DNA of 64,000 nucleotides. It comes from Steroidobacter gossypii (lineage in GTDB: Bacteria > Pseudomonadota > Gammaproteobacteria > Steroidobacterales > Steroidobacteraceae). The stretch spans positions 248,001 to 312,000 of the forward strand of contig NZ_JAEVLS010000005.1 of NCBI RefSeq assembly GCF_016801985.1, in the 5' to 3' direction. A model generated the notes under the pieces. The model was given only the letters and a program-made list of their open reading frames with translations. It did no database searches and was not told the origin of the DNA. Below, piece after piece: positions 42,816-51,371 of the stretch; the stretch's first letter is position 1; the number at the start of each line of letters is the position of its first letter. The position numbers and the translations under genes are program-made.

Positions 42816-43270
42816 GCGGTGTAGCGTCGCTGCATTTCCTCCGGAGTCACATCTTCGATGTGACCGCCAAGCAGCCACTCGTGACCGAACGGGTCGCGGA
42901 CCGTACCGGAGCGCTCGCCGTAGAACTGATCCTGTAGAGGGCGCACGACAGTGGCGCCGGCCGCGACTGCCTGCTCGAACAGTCGATCGACGTCGCTGAC
43001 GTGGATATGGATCGACACGCTGGTTCCACCGATCGTGCGCGGCCCGCGAATGCCGTACTCCGGATACTCATCCGACAACATGAGGGTGACCGCACCGATC
43101 TTGATCTCGGCGTGGCCGACGCGACCACTGGGCTCGACCAGCCGGAACAACTCCTTCGCGCCGAAGGCCCGCGCATAAAAGTCGATGGCTGCCGCTGTGT
43201 CATGCAGACGCAGATAAGCATACACATCGTGAATGGTCAGCTCGCCGTCTTGGCGGGTCTGCTTGCTCAT
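42797..43270 (-). CDS. VOC-family protein (PhnB/glyoxalase-like)
   Basis: A 157-residue VOC protein of the YdcJ/PhnB-like type: VYAYLRLHDTAAAIDFYARAFGAKE, HAEIKIGAVTLMLSDEYPE, VSIHIHVSDVDRLFEQAVAAGATVVRPLQDQFYGERSGTVRDPFGHEWLLG. His-containing positions for metal binding are partly kept. GGGAG lies seven bases before the ATG at 43270. It is closed by the 13-bp hairpin shared with ohr. Function and substrate unknown. Confidence 0.9.
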   Translation of the reverse strand: MSKQTRQDGELTIHDVYAYLRLHDTAAAIDFYARAFGAKELFRLVEPSGRVGHAEIKIGAVTLMLSDEYPEYGIRGPRTIGGTSVSIHIHVSDVDRLFEQAVAAGATVVRPLQDQFYGERSGTVRDPFGHEWLLGGHIEDVTPEEMQRRYTALFSED

Positions 43271-43324
43271 CACCGAATCTCCCGAACGCTGTGGCACTTC
43301 TGCAAGTGTCACAGTCGGCCGTGG

Positions 43325-44182
43325 CTAGCGTCTTGAAAGTTTTTTACCCGGGCTTGCTGCCCCGCGCGCTGGGTCGACCACATGATGATGCTCGCTCCCG
43401 GGGGCGCTCGGGCGATAGCGCGCAGGTGTCACCCCGCCCAGGTCGCGAAACTCTCTGGAGAAGTGCGCCTGATCCGAATAGCCGGCCGCCAGTGCGATAT
43501 CTGCGAGCCGCGCATCGCCCGCAGCCAGGCGGAGCAACGCGCCCGAAAAGCGCCGGATGCGATAGTAATGCTTCGGCGTCAAGCCGACGGCCGCTTGAAA
43601 CAGCTCGATGAAATGTCGCGCACTGTAGCCGCTGTGCTGCTGGATCTCATCGACGCGGCGAGGCGACGGACTGGTTCCATTCGGGCGCAATGCATACGCG
43701 ACCGCTGGATGAATCAGCAGCGGCCGATGGATCCTCGCGATCAGCTCGGCTTCCAGCGCCCGGCAGATATCGTGCGGATCGCGGATCGACGCCAGCCGCT
43801 GGTGCAGGTCGAGTCCCCGATAGCCCCACAGATCTTCGATGGAAACATGACGATCGCGCAGCTCATGCAAAGACGCGCCGAGGATGGCCGCGCCCATCCC
43901 CGGCCGGAACGACGCGCCGACCACGATACCCGGCGGCTTGGGACCGGCCATGTAGTAGCGCGACTGAGGACCGTGAATGACTCCCCGCGTCCAGGAGCTC
44001 CATGCGACGTTGTTGCCGGGCTCGGCCCATTGAATGGGCAAGTCATGCAACGTCATCACCAGTTGAGCCTGACCGGAAGGCAGCATGTGCTCGCACGCGG
44101 GGGCATGCACCGTCCGCCGCGTCAGCCAGATGCAATCGATGGCGGCGTCCAGCGGCGGACCCGGACAGTATCGGATGAACAT
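43325..44182 (-). CDS. AraC-family regulator with DUF6597-like sensor
   Basis: A 285-residue AraC protein. The N-terminal part (about 1-150) begins MFIRYCPGPPLDAAIDCIWLTRR and contains EHMLPSGQAQLVMTLHD, the pattern of the DUF6597 sensor seen in this subgroup. The DNA-binding domain at about 175-270 has GYSARHFIELFQAAVGLTPKHYYRI and ADIALAAGYSDQAHFSREFRDLGGVTPARYR. AAAGGAGG stands six bases before the ATG at 44182. It is divergent from the Bcr-type exporter. Confidence 0.92.
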   Translation of the reverse strand: MFIRYCPGPPLDAAIDCIWLTRRTVHAPACEHMLPSGQAQLVMTLHDLPIQWAEPGNNVAWSSWTRGVIHGPQSRYYMAGPKPPGIVVGASFRPGMGAAILGASLHELRDRHVSIEDLWGYRGLDLHQRLASIRDPHDICRALEAELIARIHRPLLIHPAVAYALRPNGTSPSPRRVDEIQQHSGYSARHFIELFQAAVGLTPKHYYRIRRFSGALLRLAAGDARLADIALAAGYSDQAHFSREFRDLGGVTPARYRPSAPGSEHHHVVDPARGAASPGKKLSRR

Positions 44183-44359
44183 GCCGCCTCCTTTCACTGG
44201 CGCATTGCCCTGGTCCCTATTTATACTCCACGCACCTTGTGAGCGCTCTGTCCGGAGCATTCGAGCTCACCTTTCCCTGACTTCATCCGAATCCATGTGA
44301 ATGCATGTCCCTGCCCGCCGGTCGCGGGTGGCGACGACCCGTTGTTTCGATCTTTGACC

Positions 44360-45571
44360 ATGCTAAGACATCCTACTTTTCTGATCGTCGTGCTCGGCTT
44401 CTTGAACGCGCTGACGCCGTTCACCATCGACCTGTATCTGCCGGCGTTCCCGCAGATCGCAGCCGATCTGGACGTCGCCGTGTCACGCATGTCGCTCAGC
44501 GTGTCCGTGTATTTCATCGGCTTCGCACTCGGCCAGGTCATTTACGGCCCGCTGCTGGACCGCTTCGGTCGCCAGCGCCCGATCTACGCCGGGCTGGCGA
44601 TCTACATCCTGGCCACGCTGGGCTGCATGACGACCACGTCGTTCGAAGGGTTGCTGGTGTTTCGGTTTATCTCGGCGCTCGGCGGCAGCGCGGCTTCTGT
44701 GGGCGCCGTCGCGTTGGTTCGAGATCACGTCCCAGCAGACCGCGCAGCAAGGGCGTTCGCGATGCTGATGCTCGTCCTCAGCGTGTCACCGCTGCTCGCA
44801 CCGAGCATCGGCAGCGTGATCGCTACGGCTGCCAGCTGGCGCGCAATCTTCGCTGCGTTGGCCGCGCTCGCCATCATCGATCTTGCGCTGGTGGTGTTCG
44901 CGATCCCTCGGACCTATTCGCCGGATCCCTCGGTCAGCCTGCGTCTTGCGCCCATCATGCGCACGTTTCGCGACGCGCTGGCGCAGCCTCAGTTCAGAAT
45001 CTACACGCTGGCCGGCTCGCTGTCGTTCGCGGGTTTGTTTGTGTTTGTTTCCGGCTCGCCCGCGGTCTTCATGGACGGCTTCGGCGTGGGGCCCGGTGGG
45101 TTCGGTGCGATCTTTGCGATCCTCGCCGGCGGCATGATTCTCGGCGGACAGCTCAATCATCTGCTGTTGAGATACTTCCCGAGCGAACTGGTGTTTCGAC
45201 GCGCATTGCTGATCCAGGTGCTCAGCGGCGCGGCGTTCCTGTTGCTGTCGCTGACTTTCCAGCTGGGCAAATGGGAGACGGTGGCGCTGCTGTTCGCGTT
45301 CCTGCACTGTGCCGGCATCACCTACCCCAACGCGGCGGCGCTCGCTCTCAAGCCGTTCACCAAGAACATCGGTAGCGCCTCTTCTTTGCTCGGCTTCCTG
45401 CAGCTGGGATTCGGCGCGGTCGCGGCGGCGCTGGTGGGTGTGCTGGATTTGACGGGACCGTTGCCCATGGCCTTCGTCATGGCAATCTGCTCCGCCACCG
45501 GCTGGGTGATTCTGATGACATCGGCGCATGCAACGAACGAAGCGAACGCCGGCGAGCGCGCCTCCGGTTGA
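44360..45571 (+). CDS. Bcr/CflA-family MFS exporter
   Basis: A 403-residue MFS transporter of the Bcr/CflA type with 12 helices. N-terminus LNALTPFTIDLYLPAFPQIAADLDV, motif A GQVIYGPLLDRFGRQRPIYAG and the conserved LLAPSIGSVIATAASWRAIF region are all present. It would export bicyclomycin-like compounds, sulfonamides or dipeptides/cysteine. The ATG at 44360 fits the family; an upstream open frame is not needed. The AraC gene divergent from it is a candidate regulator. A CCTCGG/CCGAGG hairpin follows the stop. Confidence 0.93.
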   Translation: MLRHPTFLIVVLGFLNALTPFTIDLYLPAFPQIAADLDVAVSRMSLSVSVYFIGFALGQVIYGPLLDRFGRQRPIYAGLAIYILATLGCMTTTSFEGLLVFRFISALGGSAASVGAVALVRDHVPADRAARAFAMLMLVLSVSPLLAPSIGSVIATAASWRAIFAALAALAIIDLALVVFAIPRTYSPDPSVSLRLAPIMRTFRDALAQPQFRIYTLAGSLSFAGLFVFVSGSPAVFMDGFGVGPGGFGAIFAILAGGMILGGQLNHLLLRYFPSELVFRRALLIQVLSGAAFLLLSLTFQLGKWETVALLFAFLHCAGITYPNAAALALKPFTKNIGSASSLLGFLQLGFGAVAAALVGVLDLTGPLPMAFVMAICSATGWVILMTSAHATNEANAGERASG

Positions 45572-45581
45572 AATCCGCCAA

Positions 45582-45597
45582 CCTCGGATTTCCGAGG
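45582..45597 (+). terminator. Candidate terminator after the Bcr-type exporter
   Basis: CCTCGG ATTT CCGAGG forms a 6-bp stem 11 bases past the exporter stop and 37 bases before the GH13 gene start. A short T-content lies only in the loop. Confidence 0.4.
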
Positions 45598-45633
45598 ATA
45601 CAAGCCGGCGTCGGCGATCGTTATTCTGCACGC

Positions 45634-47661
45634 ATGCAGATGCGCCGCGTTCGAAATCTGTTGGTGGCGCTCTGGCTGACCACCTGGTGGGCCTTTGCGA
45701 GCGTGTCTGCATCGCATGCGGCCAGCGCCCCCATAGAACTGGATACGTCCGGTGGCGACGCCTGGACGTTCGACAAACTCATCACAGGGCGCGTCTCGCC
45801 GTCAGCTTGCGCTGAAGTGATGGTCGAGGGGCCGGCGGGATCGGTTCGCGCGGCGATCGTCAATGATCGTTTCACCGCCAGCACACCTTTGCTCGAAGGC
45901 GAGAACGCGATCAGTGCTCGTTGTACTCGGGATGGCCGAGAGGTCGCGCGCTCTACCACTCAGCGATGGCGGACTCGGATCGAAGATCGTCCGCGAGCGT
46001 TGATCCGTACCCGTGTAACAGATAAGAACGTTGTGCTCGATGCTGGGGGCAGCCAGATGGCCGAGGGCGTTCCTGTGCCGATCGAACGCTACGAGTGGCA
46101 AGCGCGGCGCGGGAATGCGGCGCCATTGGTGCTCACGTCCCAATCTCTGCTCGATACGACGCCTGCTTCGACTCGCGCCATCGAGATCCGCGCGCCGGAT
46201 GTAGACGGCGAATACTACGTCACCCTGCGAGTTATCGACGCGCTCGGGCGCGATGACGTAAGCACGACAGTGTTCGAAGTCGTCGATGGGTCGCCGCGTG
46301 AGATCGATCCGGAGCGCCATCATCCGAAGTGGATCGACCGAAGCGTGCTGTACGGCGTCGCACCGTTCGCGTTCGGCCAGAATGGTTACGACGACATTCG
46401 CAAGCGGCTGCCTGAGATTGCGGCGCTGGGTGTGACTGCCATTTGGCTCTCGCCCATTACTGGCGCGCCTTCGGAGGACTTCGGCTATGCAGTGACCGAT
46501 CACTTCCAATCGCGCGCAGAGTTCGGCACGGCGCTGCAGTTGAAGGCGCTGATCGCAGCGGCGCACGCTCGTGGCCTGCGAGTGCTGATGGATTTCGTTC
46601 CCAATCATCTCGCAGCGGTGCACTCGTATCACGTGCACGCCGAGGATCATGGACGGAAGTCACCTTACTTCGGTTGGTTTGAACGCGATGTCGAGGGCGA
46701 GGCCACTCATTACTTCGATTGGCCGCACTTGAAGAATCTCGAGTACGACCATCCTGAAGTTCAGCGGTACATGCTGGAGGCCTTCTCCTATTGGGTCCGG
46801 GAGTTCGACATCGACGGCTTTCGAGTCGATGTCAGTTGGGGCGTGCGCGAGCGCGCTCCGGAATTCTGGCCACGCTGGCGCGAGGAATTGAAACGCATCG
46901 ATCCTGATTTGCTATTGATCGCCGAAGCTTCGGCGCGCGACGTGTATTACTTCCAGCACGGCTTCGATGTCGCCTACGACTGGACGGAGAAGCTGGGTGA
47001 GTGGGCCTGGCATGACGCGTTCTCCGGCAAGGCGCCAAACCTCGATGCACTTCAGCACGCCCTCCGGGCCAGCACCGATAAGCTGCCCGAGCCGGGCATC
47101 GTGCTGCGCTTTCTCAACAACAACGATACTGGGGCGCGCTTCATCACACGCCATGGCGCCGCCCGCACGCGCGTCGCCGCAACCATGCTGCTGACCTTGC
47201 CTGGCCTGCCGCTCGTCTATAACGGAGATGAAGTCGGCGCCGAGTTTCTGCCTTATGACGAGACGCCGATCTCGTGGGCGGACCGCCATTTGCTCACACC
47301 CTTCTACCAACGCTTGATCGAGCTACGTAAGCAAGTGCCCGCGCTCACTTCGCCGGATATTGAACTGATCCCAACGAATCACGACGACGCGGTGCTCGCG
47401 TACATTCGCACGGCGCGCACCACCAACACTCCGGCGCCCGACGCTCAGCAGGTGTTGGTACTGCTGAACTTCAGCGATCGCTCCATCGATCTTCGCCTCC
47501 CCTCTGCCAACACGATTCTCAAGGGCGGAACAGCCCATGACCTCCTCACCGGCCAGGACATCCCCGCAACCGACCTGCTGCACCTGAAGCCCTTCGCCGC
47601 TCGCCTCCTCACCAGCCCGAACGACCTCCTCCACCCCAATTCCAGCCCTGCAGGCAGATGA
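45634..47661 (+). CDS. Secreted GH13 (alpha-amylase family) enzyme
   Basis: A 675-residue protein with a signal peptide (about 1-32, ending ASHAASAP). An N-terminal beta-rich region of about 200 residues precedes the GH13 catalytic barrel (about 230-580). Catalytic residues are visible: nucleophile Asp399 in DGFRVDVSWG, acid/base Glu431 in LLIAEAS, and transition-state Asp498 in LNNNDTG, with conserved region I DFVPNHL. A C-terminal beta domain ends near LLTGQDIPATDLLHLKPFAA. Likely a periplasmic maltodextrin-acting amylase or cyclomaltodextrinase; specificity is not clear. ATG at 45634 and a second ATG two codons on compete as start. Confidence 0.92.
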   Translation: MQMRRVRNLLVALWLTTWWAFASVSASHAASAPIELDTSGGDAWTFDKLITGRVSPSACAEVMVEGPAGSVRAAIVNDRFTASTPLLEGENAISARCTRDGREVARSTTQRWRTRIEDRPRALIRTRVTDKNVVLDAGGSQMAEGVPVPIERYEWQARRGNAAPLVLTSQSLLDTTPASTRAIEIRAPDVDGEYYVTLRVIDALGRDDVSTTVFEVVDGSPREIDPERHHPKWIDRSVLYGVAPFAFGQNGYDDIRKRLPEIAALGVTAIWLSPITGAPSEDFGYAVTDHFQSRAEFGTALQLKALIAAAHARGLRVLMDFVPNHLAAVHSYHVHAEDHGRKSPYFGWFERDVEGEATHYFDWPHLKNLEYDHPEVQRYMLEAFSYWVREFDIDGFRVDVSWGVRERAPEFWPRWREELKRIDPDLLLIAEASARDVYYFQHGFDVAYDWTEKLGEWAWHDAFSGKAPNLDALQHALRASTDKLPEPGIVLRFLNNNDTGARFITRHGAARTRVAATMLLTLPGLPLVYNGDEVGAEFLPYDETPISWADRHLLTPFYQRLIELRKQVPALTSPDIELIPTNHDDAVLAYIRTARTTNTPAPDAQQVLVLLNFSDRSIDLRLPSANTILKGGTAHDLLTGQDIPATDLLHLKPFAARLLTSPNDLLHPNSSPAGR

Positions 47662-47675
47662 GATACAACCCTCTT

Positions 47676-47699
47676 CTCCCCACGGGAGGCGCCAGGGTC
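47676..47699. repeat. REP-like hairpin element, copy 1
   Basis: A CTCCC CAC GGGAG hairpin followed by GCGCCAGGGT, 15 bases after the GH13 stop. It matches copy 2 at 47853-47878. Elements of this form (CTCCC...GGGAG then CAGGGTGAGGG) are common intergenic repeats in Gram-negative genomes. The 236 bases between the convergent GH13 and nitrilase genes hold both copies and no gene. Confidence 0.6.
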
Positions 47700-47852
47700 C
47701 CTCTTCTCCCTGCCGTGGAAAAACAAAGCCGTGGTCTCAACGAAGATCGGACTCAGAGAATGAGGATCCAAATCTCTGCTCTCGCAACCAGGAAGATCAC
47801 TTTCGTTGCCACATGCATATCTTCTTCCAATCGCCGCAGCGAAAAAAAAGCA

Positions 47853-47878
47853 TCTCCCAACGGGAGAGGGACCAGGGT
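47853..47878. repeat. REP-like hairpin element, copy 2
   Basis: TCTCCC AAC GGGAGA, a perfect 6-bp stem, followed by GGGACCAGGGTGAGGGG; it lies 20 bases past the nitrilase stop (minus strand). The trailing GGGTGAGGGG matches the general pattern of these elements better than copy 1. Confidence 0.65.
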
Positions 47879-47897
47879 GAGGGGCTTCTTCAGTCAA

Positions 47898-48638
47898 CTA
47901 GTACGCAAACACGTCGAAGTGTCGACACTCCACCTTGGTGGCGCGCAAAGCGATGTCCATCGTTAGAAACGGCTGCGACGCATTGCTCATCCCCAACACG
48001 TTGCCTTCCGGAGAAATAATCCAAGCCTGCCCGCCAAAATCCCCTGACCGATTCGAGGAAAGCGCATATGCATGCGCCTGCTGAGCAAGCGTCCTCGCTC
48101 GTTGCAAACAATTTTCGAAACCCACGCGGTCACCGGAACGAGGCATGGCGAGCACGTCGACGGTCTCCGCGTCGTAACCGCGGGGCGCCCACATCTCGCA
48201 ACCGATGAGCATGGCCATCCGCAGCCCTCTGACCTCGATGGGAATGAACTCCGCAGTCGCACTATCGAACCACGATGCCTCGCGATCGCCTTCATCGTCC
48301 GGCAGATGGGATTTCGCATGCATCGAGAGCACACCCACGGGCTCCTCCCACAGAAACCCTTCATCGTACCGCTCATTGCCGAAGTCAACGGGCCGCGTGG
48401 CGAGCACCACCGCCGGGCTCAGCTCTCGCAATCGATGCTCCCACTCGTCGTGAGCGCGCACCGCTGCCGCCCAGACACTTCGATCGAAGCGATCCGAATG
48501 AGCAAACCAAGGACTGAACGGCATCTCCGGCAGCACCACGAGGCCGCTGTTCGCGTCATGCACGTGTTCCACCAGGTCGTCCCAGGCCGCGGCGAAAGCT
48601 TTGCGCTCGTCAGGCAACTCACAAACGGTGATCTTCAT
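47898..48638 (-). CDS. Carbon-nitrogen hydrolase (nitrilase superfamily)
   Basis: A 246-residue nitrilase-superfamily protein. The catalytic triad is Glu38 (VLPEMPF), Lys109 (MHAKSHLPDD) and Cys147 (LIGCEMWAPRGYDA). Only about 246 residues, so somewhat shorter than most family members. The motif MPFSPWFAHSDRFD after the Glu is distinct from omega-amidase types. It may hydrolyse an amide or carbamoyl group; substrate unknown. GGGGAGG lies six bases before the ATG at 48638. Confidence 0.9.
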   Translation of the reverse strand: MKITVCELPDERKAFAAAWDDLVEHVHDANSGLVVLPEMPFSPWFAHSDRFDRSVWAAAVRAHDEWEHRLRELSPAVVLATRPVDFGNERYDEGFLWEEPVGVLSMHAKSHLPDDEGDREASWFDSATAEFIPIEVRGLRMAMLIGCEMWAPRGYDAETVDVLAMPRSGDRVGFENCLQRARTLAQQAHAYALSSNRSGDFGGQAWIISPEGNVLGMSNASQPFLTMDIALRATKVECRHFDVFAY

Positions 48639-48731
48639 GGCCGCCTCCCCTGTCATTCCCGCATCAGCAAGGGACGAGCCGGCCCGCAAATTTGTTCCCC
48701 CGTCAGTGCGTGGGGCGATTCCGGACCCGAC

Positions 48732-49364
48732 TCAGCGACGCAGCCCGGAGATGGCCGCGGCCAGGTTGCGCCGAGCCGCTTGTTCGAGGCGGGCATGGAA
48801 CGGCGGTGTGTTGTAGATCTGTGGCCGGGCGAGAAACGATTCCAAAATCTCCGCCCGTTTGCGACGAAACAGGATGGAAGGCACCCAGCAGTATTCGTGT
48901 CGCACGTTCTTCTCGAACTCCGCGTACGTCACCTCGTCCGCACCGAGGATGGCGAGATCGACATCCACCAGCAAGTGCGAATCGGGCGTAGCAGCCGGCG
49001 CTTCGTGACGTGTCGCCATGATCAGCATGCTAACGCGCTCGACCCGCTCCGGATCGACGCCATGGCGATCCAGCAGCTCGCAAGCCCAATCGGCGCTGCG
49101 CGCTTCGTTGTTGGACGCTCGAGTGTCATAAACGGCGTCGTGGAACCACAGCGCCAGCTCCACTTCCGCAGGCTCGCCGGCCAGCTCCTTGACGGACTCG
49201 AACTCCCGCAGGCAGTGCTCGATGTGCTTCACGGTATGATAGTGGCGATGTTTCTGCGAGTACGCGGCCACCAGTGCGTCAAAGGTTGCCCCCTCCCCTT
49301 CGATGCCGAACGCGTCCAGCAGCCCGGCCCACCTGTCCTGGTTCAGAAGAGTCGCTCTCGCCAT
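48732..49364 (-). CDS. HD-domain metal-dependent phosphohydrolase-like protein
   Basis: A 210-residue cytoplasmic protein of the predicted HD superfamily (COG4339 type). Metal-binding residues appear in HYHTVKHIEHCLREFE and ELALWFHDAVYDTRASNNEARSA, with a later VDVDLAILGADEVTYAEFEKNVRHEYCWVP. Family members are often misnamed in databases; none has a proven substrate that I know. It lies 93 bases upstream of the nitrilase gene in the same direction. No signal peptide. Confidence 0.88.
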   Translation of the reverse strand: MARATLLNQDRWAGLLDAFGIEGEGATFDALVAAYSQKHRHYHTVKHIEHCLREFESVKELAGEPAEVELALWFHDAVYDTRASNNEARSADWACELLDRHGVDPERVERVSMLIMATRHEAPAATPDSHLLVDVDLAILGADEVTYAEFEKNVRHEYCWVPSILFRRKRAEILESFLARPQIYNTPPFHARLEQAARRNLAAAISGLRR

Positions 49365-49473
49365 CTCACTGCCCCGCTGTGCAGCCCATCCCCACCCTGT
49401 TAGACGCGGCCATGTTACTCAATGAGCCCTGCGTCACGGGCCATAAATTCATATACGATGACGCCGTGTATCA

Positions 49474-49986
49474 GTGGTTGCACCGCGTTTGAAACTGGTC
49501 CTCGACACCAACGTCGTGCTCGATTGGCTCGTGTTTCGCGACGCCAGCGTCGCCGACCTGCTGCCCCCGCTCGACGCCGGACGCGTCGAGCTCATCACCC
49601 ATGCGCCGGCCATCGACGAGCTGCGCCGGGTGCTGACCTACACTCACCTCAAGCTCCCGCCGCACCGACAGCAACAAATATTGGAGCAGTACCTCTCGCA
49701 GACTCGATCGGGCGCGTTGCCCGAAGGCTTCGATCTGGACGATCTGAAATTGCCCGCCGCCTTTCCGCGCTGCCGGGATTGTGACGATCAACACTTCCTT
49801 GCGCTCGCCTATCACGAACGCGCCGACGCCCTCGTCAGCAAGGATCGCGCAGTTCTCAAACTCCGCAAGCGGGCTCGCAGATTCAACGTGACTATTCTCG
49901 ACCCGCGCCAGCTGGCCAGCATGCTCAACGGCGCACAGGCTCCAAGGCACGAAGACGCACAGACACCGCCACTCCCAACGCAGTGA
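49474..49986 (+). CDS. PIN-domain ribonuclease-like protein
   Basis: A 170-residue PIN-domain protein of the COG1569 type (putative toxin of a toxin-antitoxin pair). Acidic residues are in LKLVLDTNVVLDW (Asp10), AIDELRRVL, CDDQHFLALA and ADALVSKDRAVL. The start is a GTG at 49474; a TTG at 49489 (LKLVLDTN) fits the family N-terminus as well. I find no antitoxin gene on either side. The last 62 bases overlap the 3' end of the convergent MFS gene. Confidence 0.82.
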   Translation: MVAPRLKLVLDTNVVLDWLVFRDASVADLLPPLDAGRVELITHAPAIDELRRVLTYTHLKLPPHRQQQILEQYLSQTRSGALPEGFDLDDLKLPAAFPRCRDCDDQHFLALAYHERADALVSKDRAVLKLRKRARRFNVTILDPRQLASMLNGAQAPRHEDAQTPPLPTQ

Positions 49987-51292
49987 GCGCCAGGAGCGCC
50001 CACAGCGCGCGCTCCATGCCACTGACGAGTGCAGCACGCGCTTGGGTTATCAGGTGCGGCTCGACATTGCGCAGATCGCCGGCCGCGATCTCATTCAATA
50101 CGTCGGAGCCGATGCTCACTCCGACAAGCGGATCGAGCGTGCCAGCCACAACCTGCAGAACGACCGTTCCCGGAACGATCGCGGCCAGGATGTCACCCAC
50201 CAACCGCACCACGTTGAATGCACCGGAAGCCAGACCAGCTTGTTCGGGCGGCACGGATGAAAGCCCGATGTAGTCAACCAGTCCATAGAGCGCGCCCGCA
50301 CCGCAGCCGCAAAGCCCGAGCCCGACGATCTCCCATGAGCGCGAGGTTGCGCCCGACCACGCCAGATCCATGCACGCCAGGCCCAGGGCGATAATGAGGA
50401 AGCCGGCGACGATCACCGCAGCCGGAGGTAGGACGCGCACAAGCCGGCTCACCGCGACCGGCATCGCCAATGCCGGCAGCAACAATGCCAGCATCAGCGT
50501 GCCTGTGGTTCCCGCGTCCAGGCCGTCGACCGTTTGCATATGCAGTGGCGCATAGATAAACAAAGCCACCCACACCGTCGTGAACAGTACGCAGATCAGG
50601 CAGCTCAGCACGAACTGTCGATTGCTCAGCAGCGAGGTGGCTGGCTCGTTTGCACCCAGCCGAACCCTTGGTGGCGCACGCATTGCCGTTGGTGATCTAA
50701 GAACCACAACAAGCGCCGTCAGCATCACCGGCACAGGTAAGGCGAGAGCAGCGCGCCAACCTGCCCATTGAGCGGCTACGCCCGCCAGCAGAGCGCCGAG
50801 TGCAAGCCCGACGCCGCCGCTGGAACCTAAGTATCCAAAGGCGCGCCGGCGATGCGCTTCGTGCGGGAATGCCAAAGCTAGTGCAGCGGGCCCGGTTGCG
50901 ATTGAAAGCGCTGCCCCGACGCCTTGGATCACTCGCCCGGCCATCAGCACGACGACATCTCGCGCCAGTACGGCCGCAATGGCGCCCGCCACGAATACCG
51001 CGGCGCCCCACAGGAACAATGGCCGTTGACCGATTCGATCGGACCAGGCGCCGAAGGGCAACAGCAGCACCGCGATGCTGACGATGAAGCTGTTCAGAAC
51101 CCATTGCAGCTGTGTGATGCCCAGTTGCAGTTCGCCTTGCACGTCGGCGAGCGCGATGCTGGCGGACGTGATGGTCATGGCGATGCCGCCAGTGGTGGCA
51201 CAGACTGCGAGCAGCGTCGCGGAGGTTGCCCGAACCGGGTCGCAATCTCCGTCAGCCTCGACCGCGGTTTCTGGGCAAGCTGGAAATGTCAT
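49925..51292 (-). CDS. DHA2-like MFS exporter
   Basis: A 455-residue major facilitator protein with about 14 helices. It has the DHA2-type WVLNSFIVSIAVLLLPFGAWSDRIGQRPLFLWG helix 2/motif A region and motif C-like helix 5 (GGVGLALGALLAGVAAQWAGWRAAL). Export of drugs or metabolites is likely. It is divergent from a LysR gene; an exact T-N11-A palindrome lies between them. Its final codons overlap the PIN gene by 62 bases on the opposite strand. Confidence 0.92.
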   Translation of the reverse strand: MTFPACPETAVEADGDCDPVRATSATLLAVCATTGGIAMTITSASIALADVQGELQLGITQLQWVLNSFIVSIAVLLLPFGAWSDRIGQRPLFLWGAAVFVAGAIAAVLARDVVVLMAGRVIQGVGAALSIATGPAALALAFPHEAHRRRAFGYLGSSGGVGLALGALLAGVAAQWAGWRAALALPVPVMLTALVVVLRSPTAMRAPPRVRLGANEPATSLLSNRQFVLSCLICVLFTTVWVALFIYAPLHMQTVDGLDAGTTGTLMLALLLPALAMPVAVSRLVRVLPPAAVIVAGFLIIALGLACMDLAWSGATSRSWEIVGLGLCGCGAGALYGLVDYIGLSSVPPEQAGLASGAFNVVRLVGDILAAIVPGTVVLQVVAGTLDPLVGVSIGSDVLNEIAAGDLRNVEPHLITQARAALVSGMERALWALLALTALGVAVSVRLRALEPVRR

Positions 51293-51320
51293 AGGCTCTG
51301 CAGCCTAGCGAACCCACCGT

Positions 51321-51345
51321 GTTGCATCGATGTCGCGAATGCAAC
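51321..51345. promoter_or_regulatory. LysR operator palindrome
   Basis: GTTGCAT-N11-ATGCAAC is a perfect 7-bp inverted repeat with T-N11-A spacing in the 79-base gap between the divergent MFS (51292) and LysR (51372) genes. Confidence 0.72.
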
Positions 51346-51371
51346 GCCAGGTTCCGAAATCAGGACGAGCC

